This document shows positions 22,177 through 31,049 of a stretch of 54,089 nt of DNA, in pieces. The stretch comes from Alcanivorax sp. (GTDB lineage: Bacteria > Pseudomonadota > Gammaproteobacteria > Pseudomonadales > Alcanivoracaceae). The notes below the pieces were generated by a model. That model had not been told where the DNA came from. It saw only the letters and a program-made list of their open reading frames with translations, and did not search any database. The position numbers and the translations under genes were made by a program. Every line of letters starts with the position of its first letter. The first letter of the stretch is position 1. The stretch spans positions 1 to 54,089 of the forward strand of contig JAKUPL010000028.1 in the NCBI GenBank assembly GCA_022449455.1. Direction: 5' to 3'.

Positions 22177-24321
22177 ATGAGCATTAAGAAGGTCGCGTTG
22201 CTGTTGGTGATCGTGGCGCTGGTGGCGGGCTACTTCTTTTTCGATGTGGGTCGGTTTCTGAGTCTGGATTATTTGAAGGAGCAGCGGGGGGCGTTTCAGG
22301 CGTTGGCCGGGGAGCATCCGGTGGCGGTGTTGGGCGGGTTTTTCGCGTTGTACGTGTTGGTGACGGCGTTGAGTTTGCCGGGGGCCGCGATCATGACGTT
22401 GGCGGCGGGGGCGTTGTTCGGGTTCTGGGTGGCGTTGTTTTTGGTGTCGTTCGCGTCCAGCGTGGGGGCGACGCTGGCGTTTCTGGCGGCGCGGTTTCTG
22501 TTCAAGGATGCGGTGCAGGAGCGGTTTGGCGAGCGCTTGAAGAAGATCAATGCGGGGGTGGAGAAGGACGGGGCCTTTTATCTGTTTACGTTGCGTTTGA
22601 TTCCCGCCTTTCCGTTTTTCGTGATCAATCTGGTGATGGCGTTGACGCCGTTGAAGACCTGGACCTTTTATTGGGTGAGCCAGGTGGGGATGCTGGCGGG
22701 GACCGCGGTGTACGTGAACGCGGGCACGCAGTTGGGTGAGCTGGAACGGTTGTACGGACTGCTGTCGCCAACGTTGTTGGGAGCGTTTGTGTTGCTGGGC
22801 CTGTTCCCCTGGCTGGCCAAGGCGGTGCTGGCGGTGGTGCGGCGTCGCAAAGTGTATCGCGGCCATGACAAGCCCAAACACTTCGACCGCAATCTGATCG
22901 TGATCGGTGCCGGTTCCGCGGGACTGGTGAGCGCCTATATCGCCGCCACGGTGAAGGCGAAGGTGTCGCTGGTCGAGGCGGAGAAAATGGGCGGTGATTG
23001 CCTGAATACCGGTTGCGTGCCGTCCAAGGCGCTGATCAAGAGCGCGTCCCTGGCGCATCTGGAGAAAGAGCCCGACCGGTACGGCTTCAAGCGCATTACC
23101 ACGGAGTTCAATTTCGCCGATATCCAGGCGCGCATTCAGCGGGTCATCGGGCGCATCGAGCCCCACGATTCCGTGGCGCGCTACCAGGCCCTGGGCGTCG
23201 ATTGCATCCAGGGGCGCGCACGGCTGGTGTCGCCCTGGGAGGTGGCCATCGAAACGGCGGAGGGCGAGCGGCGGCTGACCGGTCGCGCCATCGTCCTCGC
23301 CACCGGCGCCCGCCCGCTGGTGCCACCGATTCCCGGTATCGATCAGGTACGAGTACTGACGTCGGAGAATCTTTGGCAGGTCACCGAGCTGCCAACGCGG
23401 CTGCTGGTGTTGGGCGGCGGCCCGATCGGTTGCGAGCTGGCGCAGAGCTTCGCGCGGCTGGGCAGCCAGGTGACCCAGGTGGAGCAAGGCCCCCGCCTGC
23501 TGCCCCGGGAAGACGACGACGCCGCCCGGGCGGTGGCCAAGGCGCTGGGTGAGGACGGCGTGCAAGTGCTCACCGGCCACAAGGCCATCCGCTTCAGCAT
23601 CGAGGACGGCGAGCAGCGTGTTCATACGGAGAGCGAACAAGGTCAGCGCCGCTTGCCGTTCGACGCGGTGCTGGTGGCGGTGGGCCGGCGCGCCAACACC
23701 GCCGGCCTGGGGCTGGAGACACTGGACATCGCCACCCGCGACGACGGCACCCTGGATCTGGACGAACGACTGCGCACGCGCTTTCCCAATATTTACGGCT
23801 GCGGCGATGTGGCCGGCCCCTACCAGTTCACCCATGTGGCCGCCCATCAAGCCTGGTACGCCGCGGTGAACGCCTTGTTCAGCGGGCTGAAAACCTTCAA
23901 GGCCGATTACCGGGTGATCCCCTGGGCCACCTTCACCGCGCCGGAGGTGGCGCGGGTCGGCCTCAATGAACAGGAGGCCCGGGAAAAAGGCATCGCGGTG
24001 GAGGTGACCCGCTACGGCATCGACGATCTGGACCGGGCCATCGCCGACGGCAGCGACCGGGGTTTCGTCAAGGTCCTCACACCGCCGGGCAAGGATCGCA
24101 TTCTCGGTGTGACCATCGTTGGTGAAGCGGCATCGGATCTGATCAGTGAATACGTGCTGGCCATGAAGCACGGTCTGGGCCTGAATAAAATTCTCGGCAC
24201 CATTCACATTTATCCCACCCGCGCCGAGGCCAACAAGTTCGCCGCCGGCGAATGGAAGAAGGCGCACAAGCCGGAAAAACTGCTGCGTTGGGTGCAGCGC
24301 TTTCACGCCGCGCGAAGATAG
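22177..24321 (+). CDS. Fusion of a VTT (TVP38/DedA-like) membrane domain and an FAD pyridine-nucleotide-disulfide reductase
   Basis: A 714-residue protein. Residues 1-230 form a TVP38/TMEM64 (VTT) membrane domain with several helices and the family core LSLPGAAIMTLAAGALFG and LRLIPAFPFFVINL. Residues 235-714 form a mercuric-reductase/lipoamide-dehydrogenase-like flavoenzyme with the FAD motif GAGSAGL, redox disulfide Cys275-Cys280 (CLNTGC), the NAD motif GGGPIGCEL and a C-terminal dimerisation domain with HIYPTRAEA. This fusion recurs in proteobacteria with no settled substrate; there is no mercury-binding N-terminal domain or C-terminal Cys pair. Codon choice shifts sharply between the halves: the membrane part favours TTG, GGG and GCG, the enzyme part CTG, GGC and GCC. 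Confidence 0.9.
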   Translation: MSIKKVALLLVIVALVAGYFFFDVGRFLSLDYLKEQRGAFQALAGEHPVAVLGGFFALYVLVTALSLPGAAIMTLAAGALFGFWVALFLVSFASSVGATLAFLAARFLFKDAVQERFGERLKKINAGVEKDGAFYLFTLRLIPAFPFFVINLVMALTPLKTWTFYWVSQVGMLAGTAVYVNAGTQLGELERLYGLLSPTLLGAFVLLGLFPWLAKAVLAVVRRRKVYRGHDKPKHFDRNLIVIGAGSAGLVSAYIAATVKAKVSLVEAEKMGGDCLNTGCVPSKALIKSASLAHLEKEPDRYGFKRITTEFNFADIQARIQRVIGRIEPHDSVARYQALGVDCIQGRARLVSPWEVAIETAEGERRLTGRAIVLATGARPLVPPIPGIDQVRVLTSENLWQVTELPTRLLVLGGGPIGCELAQSFARLGSQVTQVEQGPRLLPREDDDAARAVAKALGEDGVQVLTGHKAIRFSIEDGEQRVHTESEQGQRRLPFDAVLVAVGRRANTAGLGLETLDIATRDDGTLDLDERLRTRFPNIYGCGDVAGPYQFTHVAAHQAWYAAVNALFSGLKTFKADYRVIPWATFTAPEVARVGLNEQEAREKGIAVEVTRYGIDDLDRAIADGSDRGFVKVLTPPGKDRILGVTIVGEAASDLISEYVLAMKHGLGLNKILGTIHIYPTRAEANKFAAGEWKKAHKPEKLLRWVQRFHAARR

Positions 24322-24363
24322 CGTGAAGGGTCAAAGCCTTTAAAGAAAATATCTGCAAGCTGT

Positions 24364-24389
24364 TAAATCCCGCCACGACGTGCCGATAA
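24364..24389 (+). promoter_or_regulatory. Sigma-28 (FliA) promoter upstream of a deleted chemoreceptor
   Basis: TAAA (24364-24367, within TTAAATCC) and a perfect GCCGATAA (24382-24389) are separated by 14 bp, one less than the optimum. It lies about 95 bp before the ATG of the chemoreceptor remnant at 24484. Confidence 0.65.
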
Positions 24390-24483
24390 GTCAGGCGACA
24401 CGGACGCCCGTCATTCAAGCGGCAGATCACTCCCGCCCGGGACGCCGCCCCGCGCAGATATCTTCACACAAGGCTCCCCTTCT

Positions 24484-24954
24484 ATGTTTCTGAACAAAAG
24501 TGTCAAACTCAGGCTCTCGCTCAGTCTGGGTCTCTGTATCGTTCTGCTGATCGCCATTGGCGTGGTCGGCATCCTCAGCACCAGCTCGGTGCGGGAGGAT
24601 CTTGACCGAACCTACAACCACAATCTGATCACTCTGGTGGACCGGGCCGCCGACACGCTCGGCCATATCGCCAAGGGCGTGGACCAGGTTACGCGCCTGG
24701 TCGGCGAGATCGCCGTGGCCAGCCGCGAGCAGTCCCAGGGCATCGAGCAGGTCAACCTGGCGGTCTCGCAAATGGACGCGGCGATCCAGCAGAATGCCAG
24801 CATGGTGGAGCAATCCAGCGCCGCCAGCCGCTCGCTTCAGGACCAGGCCCGGGCCCTGCTCAAGGAAATGGGCTTTTTCCAGGCCGCCGACGCTCACTCC
24901 GCCGGCACGCCGGAGCGGCTATCCTTGCCCCGGGGCTCGAAAACCCAAGCCTGA
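24484..24954 (+). pseudogene. Internally deleted methyl-accepting chemotaxis protein
   Basis: A continuous 156-residue frame joins the N-terminus of a chemoreceptor (MFLNKSVKLRLSLSLGL, TM1, then SVREDLDRTYNHN) directly to the end of its cytoplasmic helix bundle (VTRLVGEIAVASREQSQGIE, VSQMDAAIQQNASMVEQSSA). The ligand domain, TM2, HAMP and the CheA/CheW-binding tip are all missing, roughly 370 residues compared with a normal receptor. The deletion is in frame, and start, ribosome-binding region and sigma-28 promoter remain, so a short membrane-anchored coiled coil may still be made. It cannot signal as a receptor. Confidence 0.8.
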
Positions 24955-24995
24955 AACGGCCCGATTGAATCGGAAGGTGCTCGCGGAGAACCGGT

Positions 24996-25799
24996 ATGCG
25001 TTGTTTTTATCGAGGGTGGTCAGTGCTGTTGCTTCTGGTCCTGGCGGCGCCGCCGGCGTTCGCCGGCGAGGGCTTCAATCACGGCGCCTGGGACGCCCTG
25101 CTGCGGGAGCACGTTACCTGGCAACGGGACGGTGTGGCCTCCAGCGTGGACTACCACGGCTTCGCCGCCGACCGGCCGGCCCTGGATGCCTATCTGGGCC
25201 GGCTCAGCGCGGTGGACGCGGACCGCTTTCAACAGTGGCCACGCCCGGCGCGACTGGCGTTTCTGATCAACGCCTACAACGCTTTTACCGTGGAACTGAT
25301 TCTGCGCCAGGATGCCAGGCCCGCCTCGATCCGCGACATCGGATCGATTTTTCGCGGGCCCTGGAGCCAGCGTTTTTTCACCCTGCTCGGTGAGCGGCGC
25401 ACCCTGGATGAAGTGGAGCACGACCTGATCCGTGGCAATCCGGCATTGATGGACCCGCGCATCCACTTCGCGGTGAACTGTGCCTCGGTGGGCTGCCCGG
25501 CCCTGCGCCCGGAGGCCTACACCGGCGCCGCCCTGGACCGGCAGCTCGACGACAGCACCCGCCGCTTCCTCGCCGACCGTCAACGCAACCGCTATCAGGA
25601 CGGCACCCTTTGGGTCTCGTCCATCTTCGACTGGTACCAGGAAGACTTCGTGGCTGACGCCGGCAGCCTGGGCGCCTGGCTGGCGGCCCATGCGGAAACC
25701 CTGGGCGTGCCGGCGGCGGCCCGTTCCGCCCTGCGCGACGACAAACTGGACATTGATTTCCTGAAATACGACTGGTCACTGAACGGCACGGATCGTTGA
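24996..25799 (+). CDS. Exported DUF547 protein
   Basis: A 267-residue protein with a clear Sec signal peptide (cleavage likely after PPAFA, residue 23). The rest is a DUF547 domain: RLAFLINAYNAFTVELIL, HFAVNCASVGCPALRPEAY and a C-terminal DFLKYDWSLN. The NxxSxGCP-like element with a conserved cysteine pair is typical of the family, whose biochemical role is unknown. It is transcribed ahead of the iron-regulated receptor, but the Fur box lies after it, so the two are probably separate units. Confidence 0.88.
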   Translation: MRCFYRGWSVLLLLVLAAPPAFAGEGFNHGAWDALLREHVTWQRDGVASSVDYHGFAADRPALDAYLGRLSAVDADRFQQWPRPARLAFLINAYNAFTVELILRQDARPASIRDIGSIFRGPWSQRFFTLLGERRTLDEVEHDLIRGNPALMDPRIHFAVNCASVGCPALRPEAYTGAALDRQLDDSTRRFLADRQRNRYQDGTLWVSSIFDWYQEDFVADAGSLGAWLAAHAETLGVPAAARSALRDDKLDIDFLKYDWSLNGTDR

Positions 25800-25811
25800 A
25801 GCCGTTTGATT

Positions 25812-25830
25812 GACAATAATTCTCATTCTC
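25812..25830 (+). promoter_or_regulatory. Fur box
   Basis: GACAATAATTCTCATTCTC matches the 19-bp Fur consensus GATAATGATAATCATTATC at 14 positions. It is 50 bp before the TonB receptor ATG and overlaps AT-rich promoter sequence (TTGACA at 25810-25815), so iron repression of the receptor and the PepSY gene is expected. Confidence 0.75.
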
Positions 25831-25880
25831 TATAGGTTCCTCCGGCCCTTACAAAACTGACAATATTCCGGAGGAACGTC

Positions 25881-27998
25881 ATGTTCCGTTTCGCTTGCCG
25901 ACGATTCACTCTGTTGCCTCTGACCGCCGCCCTGGCGGCACCTTTTTCCCCCGCGTTCGCGCAAACCGGCGCCAATCAGTTGGAACCGGTCACGGTGACG
26001 GCGACGCGCACCAACAGCGCGCTGGGCGAAACGCCACAGAAGATCACCGTGGTCACCCGCGAGCAGATCGAGGAACAACTGGCGATCACCGGGGATCAGG
26101 CCCAGGTGCTGAGCAACCTGCTGCCTTCCTATTCCCCCAGCCGCCAGAAGCTGACCAACGCCGGCGAAACCTTCCGTGGCCGGGACCCGCTGTTTCTGGT
26201 GGACGGCATTCCGCAATCCAACCCTCTGCGGGACGGCTCCCGGGACGGCTACACCATCGATCTGGCCATGGTGGAGCGCATTGAAATCATCCACGGGGCC
26301 AGCGCCGAACACGGCCTGGGCGCCACCGGCGGCATCATCAATTTCGTCACCCGTCGCCCTCAGGGCGGCGCGCTCAAACAGCATGTGGGGGTGGGCGTCA
26401 GCGCCCCCACCGATTATGAGTCCGACGGCCTGGGCTACCAGGCCGACTACCGCCTGGAAGGCATCCAGGGCGACTGGGATTATCTGCTCGGCGGCAGCTA
26501 CCGGTCCCGTGGCCTGTTTTACGACGGCGACGGCCGCGCCATCGGCGTGGACGAGGCCCAGGGCGACATCATGGATTCCGAGAGCCACGACCTGTTCGTG
26601 AAACTCGGCTACTGGCTGGACGACAACCAGAATCTGGAACTGAGCGTCAATCGCTTCGAACTGGAAGGCAACCACGACTACGTGAACGTGCCCGGCGACC
26701 GCGCCGCCGGCGTGCCCGCCACCTCGGTGAAAGGCGATCCACGCGGCCGGCCGGTGCGCAACCAGGCGCTGACCACCAGCCTCGCCTATCGGCATCTCGA
26801 TCTGGCCGGCAACGACCTCAAGGTGCAGTTCTACAACCAGCGCTTCCGCGCCCGCTACGGCGGTGGCACTTTCGGCACCTACCAGGACCCGGCCTACGGC
26901 CCCAATGTCTACGACCAGTCCCAGAACGAGTCCGAGAAGTACGGCGCCAAGTTCACCGTCAACCGGGATGGCCTGCTCGACGACCGCCTGAAGGTCACCG
27001 CCGGCCTCGACCTGCTCCAGGACGAAACCCGCCAGGTGCTGGTGCTCACCGGCCGTGAGTGGGTACCGGAAGCCCGCTTCCGCAACGCCGCGCCCTTCCT
27101 GCAACTGGAATACCGGCTCACCGACCGGCTCACCGTGCACGGCGGCGCCCGCCACGAATACGCCAAACTGAACGTGGACACCTATCAGGTGCTGGCCTCC
27201 TACGGCGGGCATACCGTCGCCGGCGGCAGCCCGAGCTTCGAGGAAACCCTGGTCAACGGCGGCCTGGTGTTCCAAGCCACCGACTGGATGCAATGGTTCG
27301 CCAACTACTCCGAGGGCTTCGGCATGCCCGACGTGGGTCGCGTGCTGCGTGGCGTCAACCAGCCCGGCCAGGACGTGGACGACTACGTGGACCTGCAACC
27401 GATCGTCACCGAAAACCAGGAAGTCGGCGTGCGCCTGAAGCGCGGCGCCGCGGATCTGGAGCTGAGTTACTACCAGTCCAACGCCGATCTGGGTTCAGTA
27501 CTGGTGCTCAACAACGGCGTCTACGAGGTGGAACGCAGCGCCACCGATATCCACGGCGTGGAAGCGGACCTGGGCTGGCGGGTGCGGGAGGGCCACCGGG
27601 TCAGCGTCGGCTACGCCCACGTCAGCGGCGAAGTGGACAGCAACGGCAACGGCGTGCCGGACCAGCGCATGGACGCCCGCAACATTTCTCCGGACCGGGT
27701 GACGGTGCGCTGGCAAGCCAACTGGAACGACCGGCTCACCACCCAGCTGCAGGGCAACCACTACGTCAGCCGTCGCTATGACCCGATCAACGGCCAGAAC
27801 GCGAACTTCGACAGCTATCAGTTGTTCGACCTGTTCGCCGGTTACCGGCTGGCCCGGGGGCAACTGACCCTGGGCGTGGAGAACCTGTTCAACGAGCAGT
27901 ACATCACCTTCTTCTCGCAATCCGCCTCGGACCTGGACCAGCGCTATTTCGCCGGCCGTGGCCGCGTGGTCAGCCTCGGGTACAATCTCGACTTCTGA
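25881..27998 (+). CDS. TonB-dependent outer-membrane siderophore receptor
   Basis: A 705-residue outer-membrane beta-barrel transporter. The signal peptide ends near SPAFAQ (residue 28) and a TonB box follows (LEPVTVTATRT). The plug domain (about 45-160) shows DPLFLVDGIPQSN and MVERIEIIHGASAEHGLGAT, and the barrel ends on the aromatic RVVSLGYNLDF. The plug resembles the IutA/FepA group, but the exact siderophore cannot be called. The upstream Fur box and the downstream PepSY membrane protein fit ferric-siderophore uptake. Confidence 0.92.
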   Translation: MFRFACRRFTLLPLTAALAAPFSPAFAQTGANQLEPVTVTATRTNSALGETPQKITVVTREQIEEQLAITGDQAQVLSNLLPSYSPSRQKLTNAGETFRGRDPLFLVDGIPQSNPLRDGSRDGYTIDLAMVERIEIIHGASAEHGLGATGGIINFVTRRPQGGALKQHVGVGVSAPTDYESDGLGYQADYRLEGIQGDWDYLLGGSYRSRGLFYDGDGRAIGVDEAQGDIMDSESHDLFVKLGYWLDDNQNLELSVNRFELEGNHDYVNVPGDRAAGVPATSVKGDPRGRPVRNQALTTSLAYRHLDLAGNDLKVQFYNQRFRARYGGGTFGTYQDPAYGPNVYDQSQNESEKYGAKFTVNRDGLLDDRLKVTAGLDLLQDETRQVLVLTGREWVPEARFRNAAPFLQLEYRLTDRLTVHGGARHEYAKLNVDTYQVLASYGGHTVAGGSPSFEETLVNGGLVFQATDWMQWFANYSEGFGMPDVGRVLRGVNQPGQDVDDYVDLQPIVTENQEVGVRLKRGAADLELSYYQSNADLGSVLVLNNGVYEVERSATDIHGVEADLGWRVREGHRVSVGYAHVSGEVDSNGNGVPDQRMDARNISPDRVTVRWQANWNDRLTTQLQGNHYVSRRYDPINGQNANFDSYQLFDLFAGYRLARGQLTLGVENLFNEQYITFFSQSASDLDQRYFAGRGRVVSLGYNLDF

Positions 27999-28015
27999 GA
28001 TTTCCCGGGCGATTC

Positions 28016-29119
28016 ATGCTGTTCACCCTGCATAAATACGCCGGCCTGATCGCCGGCGTCCTGCTCACCCTGATTGGCGTCACCGGCAGTCTGCTGGTGT
28101 TTCACGATACCCTGGACCGCTGGCTGACACCGGCGGTGCGGGTGCACGGGGGCGGCGCCCCGGCACCGCTGGCCGAGGTGGTGGAGGCCGCCCGCCGGGC
28201 GCTGCCGGACCGGCCCGCCCAACGGCTGTATCTGGCGGAACCCGGGGGCGCCCACACAGTACGCTTCGCCGGGCCCGAGGGCGCCCCCGGCCCGCTGGAA
28301 GCGAGCGTGGCACCGGACACCGCCCGGGTGGTGGCGGTGCGCCAGTGGGGCGTTTATGCCACCAGCTGGGTGTACCGTCTGCACTACACTCTGCTGGCCG
28401 GCACCCCCGGCAAGTACGTGGTGGGCGTGGCCGGTCTGTGCCTGCTGTTTTTCGGCTTCAGCGGCCTGTATCTGTGGTGGCCGCGCAAGGGGCGCTGGCG
28501 GGGGGCTGTCGCCATCCGCACCGACAAGGGCGCCTTCCGTCTTAATCACGATCTGCACAAAAGCGTCGGTGTGCTGACCCTGCCGGTGCTGATGGTGGTG
28601 GCGTTCTCCGGCGTGGCACTGGTATTCCCCGGCCCCCTGGGGGGCCTGGTGGGCGCCGTGCTGCCCCTGGAACCCCGCCCGGTACACCTGTCCGAGCCGC
28701 CGGCGCCGGACGCCCCCTCTCTGGACGTGGATCAGGCGGTGGCGGCGGGCGCCGATGTGTTCCCCGACGCCACCCTGAAACGGGTCTATCTGCCCACCGA
28801 ACCCCGCTCGCCCTATATCCTCGCCTACAACCAGCCCGGCGAAGCCTGGCGCCATTATCCGGCCACCCGGGTCTGGGTGGACCGCTACAGCGGCGCCGTG
28901 CTGGATCACTGGGATCCGCTGACGGTGGCCGCCGGCAGCAAGTTCCTGGTCTGGCAGTTCCCGCTGCACAACGGTGACGCCCTGGGCCTGGTGGGCCGCT
29001 GGCTGGTGGTGGCCGGCGGCCTGCTGCCCGGGCTGCTGTTTTTCACCGGCCTGTACCTGTGGTGGAAAAAGCGCCAACTGGCCCGCAAGGCCCGGCGCCG
29101 GCGCGCCCGGCGCTCTTGA
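28016..29119 (+). CDS. PepSY-associated TM (PiuB-like) inner-membrane protein
   Basis: A 367-residue protein with four TM helices (about residues 10-32, 134-156, 188-210 and 325-347) and two periplasmic PepSY-like regions. The start MLFTLHKYAGLIAGVLLTL is the family hallmark. Such proteins are encoded next to siderophore receptors and are thought to act as inner-membrane reductases of ferric siderophores. It follows the receptor by 17 bp and is surely co-transcribed under the Fur box. The C-terminal tail is strongly basic (RRRARR). Confidence 0.9.
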   Translation: MLFTLHKYAGLIAGVLLTLIGVTGSLLVFHDTLDRWLTPAVRVHGGGAPAPLAEVVEAARRALPDRPAQRLYLAEPGGAHTVRFAGPEGAPGPLEASVAPDTARVVAVRQWGVYATSWVYRLHYTLLAGTPGKYVVGVAGLCLLFFGFSGLYLWWPRKGRWRGAVAIRTDKGAFRLNHDLHKSVGVLTLPVLMVVAFSGVALVFPGPLGGLVGAVLPLEPRPVHLSEPPAPDAPSLDVDQAVAAGADVFPDATLKRVYLPTEPRSPYILAYNQPGEAWRHYPATRVWVDRYSGAVLDHWDPLTVAAGSKFLVWQFPLHNGDALGLVGRWLVVAGGLLPGLLFFTGLYLWWKKRQLARKARRRRARRS

Positions 29120-29230
29120 AACCGGCGCCGCCGCCACCATCTAAGCGGCGATCGTTACCGGGCGCCCGCTCACGCGGCGCGCACGCCGTTTCGTTCAAGG
29201 TAGCGACCGGAGAGCGCCACGAGGGACCGC

Positions 29231-29662
29231 ATGAGCCACATCGAACGTCTGGACCGCATTCACGATTCCTACCGGCGCCTGCCGCTGTGGATGCGTTTGT
29301 GGATTCTGTTGGTGCTGATCCCGGTCAATGCCGCCGGGTTCTTCATGCTGCACACCGCCAGCGGTCACGCGGTGGCCTGGGCCAGCGCCTTCGTGATGGC
29401 CACCAATGGCCTCACTCTGTGGCGCTATGCCTCCCTGAACCGGGCCCTGGCGCTGCCCCACCTGCTCGCCTGGGTGCCGCTGCAGGCGGCGCTGGTGGCG
29501 CGGCTGATCGGCGGCTGGGGGCCGGACGCCCTGGAGTGGGACGAATGGTTACTGGCGGTGATGGTGGTGATGACCAATTCCGTGGCGCTGTTCTTCGACA
29601 CCGTGGCGTCCTGGCGCTGGTGGCGGGACCGGCGCCTGAATCTGGCCGCCGACGGCCTGTGA
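29231..29662 (+). CDS. Small hypothetical membrane protein of the iron-uptake unit
   Basis: A 143-residue protein (start MSHIERLDRIHDSYRRL) with four hydrophobic helices at about 20-40, 48-65, 73-92 and 108-125. I recognise no conserved family. It lies 111 bp after the PepSY gene on the same strand and may be part of the same transcript. Convergent with ktrB2, with only 6 bp between the stops. Confidence 0.65.
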   Translation: MSHIERLDRIHDSYRRLPLWMRLWILLVLIPVNAAGFFMLHTASGHAVAWASAFVMATNGLTLWRYASLNRALALPHLLAWVPLQAALVARLIGGWGPDALEWDEWLLAVMVVMTNSVALFFDTVASWRWWRDRRLNLAADGL

Positions 29663-29668
29663 CCGGCC

Positions 29669-31039
29669 TCAACCGATCTGCACCTCGGCCTCGGTGTAGC
29701 GCACCCGGGCCGGATTGGGCCGCGCCAACGCATAGGCGAACGCCAGCGGCCCGATGCGGCCGACGAACATCAGCAGCATCAGAATGCCCTGCCCCGGCGC
29801 GCCGATCCGCGCGGTGATGCCCCGCGACAACCCCACCGTGCCGAACGCCGAAAAGCTCTCGAACAGCACATCCAGCGGCCGCATCTGCGGTTGCAGAATC
29901 ACCAGTACGAAGCCCGCCAGCAGCAACAGCATGACGCTGAGCATGACCACCGCGTAGGCGCGGAACACCGCGGCCAGCGCCACCGCCCGGCGGAACAGAC
30001 GCGGCTGCTGCTCGCCACGCAGAATCGCCCGGGTGGACAGCAGCACCACCATGAAGGTGGACACCTTGATGCCGGAGGCGGTGGAATTACTGCCGCCGCC
30101 GATGAACATCAGCATCATGGTCAGCAGGGTGGCGGGCATGCCCAGGGCGCCGGTGTCGACGCTGTTGAAGCCGGCGGTGCGCGGCGTCACCGCCGTGAAC
30201 CAGGCGGCCCACAGCCGGTCCGCCACCGGCAGCGCGCCGAGCGTATCCGGGTTGCGCCATTCGAAGCCCAGCATCAGCAACCAGCCGCCCAGGGCCAGGA
30301 TGGCGGTGCCGGTGAGGGTCAGCTTGCTGTGCAGGGTGAGACGGGCGAAGCCGCGCCGCCGCCAGAGATCCAGAATCACCGTGAAGCCCAGCCCGCCGAC
30401 GATGAACAAAGCGGTGATGACGATATTGACCAGCGGTTGCCCGGCCCACGGCATCAGGCTGTCCGGGCGCAGCCCGAAGCCGGCGTTGTTGAACGCGGAC
30501 ACCGCGTGGAAAACGCTGAACCAGAGTCCTTCACCCCAGCCCATTTCCGGCACCCAGACCAGCGCCAGCAGCAGCGCCCCGACCAGTTCCAGGGACAGGG
30601 CCAGGATGGCGATGTGCCGCACCAGCACCAGCACGTCGCCGGGGGCGGTCTGGTCCAGCGCCTCGCGCACCACCCGCCGGCCGCCCAGGCCCAGCCGACC
30701 TCCGAGGGCGAGAATGGTAAGCCCGGCGAACGTCATCAGGCCGAGCCCGCCGAGATGAATCAGCACCAGCACCACCGCCTGGCCGAACCCGGTCAGCACG
30801 CTGCCGGTGTCCACCACCACCAGGCCGGTGACGGTCACCGCCGAGCAGGCGGTGAACAGGGCCTGGCCGAGCCCCAGCCCGCCATGGCTGGCCATGGGCA
30901 GCCACAGCAGCAACCCGCCGATCAGGATCAAAGCGAGAAAACTCAGCGCCAGCAGGGCCGGCGGGCTGAACCGCCAGGGCCGGCGCAGCTGCGCCCGCAG
31001 GCCGAGACGCCCGCTGATACGCGGTTGCCAGCTCGTCAT
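29669..31039 (-). CDS. KtrB-type potassium/sodium channel subunit (second copy)
   Basis: A 456-residue TrkH/KtrB superfamily membrane protein with four M1-P-M2 repeats. The four selectivity-filter glycines are present: TVTGL, FNNAGF, TPRTAGFN and FGTVGLSRG. The gating-loop region GGGSNSTASGIKVSTF is conserved. It is a paralogue of the gene 10 bp upstream and ends with the same EVQIG C-terminus. It presumably pairs with KtrA encoded at the head of the operon, as homodimer or heterodimer with the first copy. Confidence 0.9.
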   Translation of the reverse strand: MTSWQPRISGRLGLRAQLRRPWRFSPPALLALSFLALILIGGLLLWLPMASHGGLGLGQALFTACSAVTVTGLVVVDTGSVLTGFGQAVVLVLIHLGGLGLMTFAGLTILALGGRLGLGGRRVVREALDQTAPGDVLVLVRHIAILALSLELVGALLLALVWVPEMGWGEGLWFSVFHAVSAFNNAGFGLRPDSLMPWAGQPLVNIVITALFIVGGLGFTVILDLWRRRGFARLTLHSKLTLTGTAILALGGWLLMLGFEWRNPDTLGALPVADRLWAAWFTAVTPRTAGFNSVDTGALGMPATLLTMMLMFIGGGSNSTASGIKVSTFMVVLLSTRAILRGEQQPRLFRRAVALAAVFRAYAVVMLSVMLLLLAGFVLVILQPQMRPLDVLFESFSAFGTVGLSRGITARIGAPGQGILMLLMFVGRIGPLAFAYALARPNPARVRYTEAEVQIG

Positions 31040-31049
31040 GGCGCGCCCG

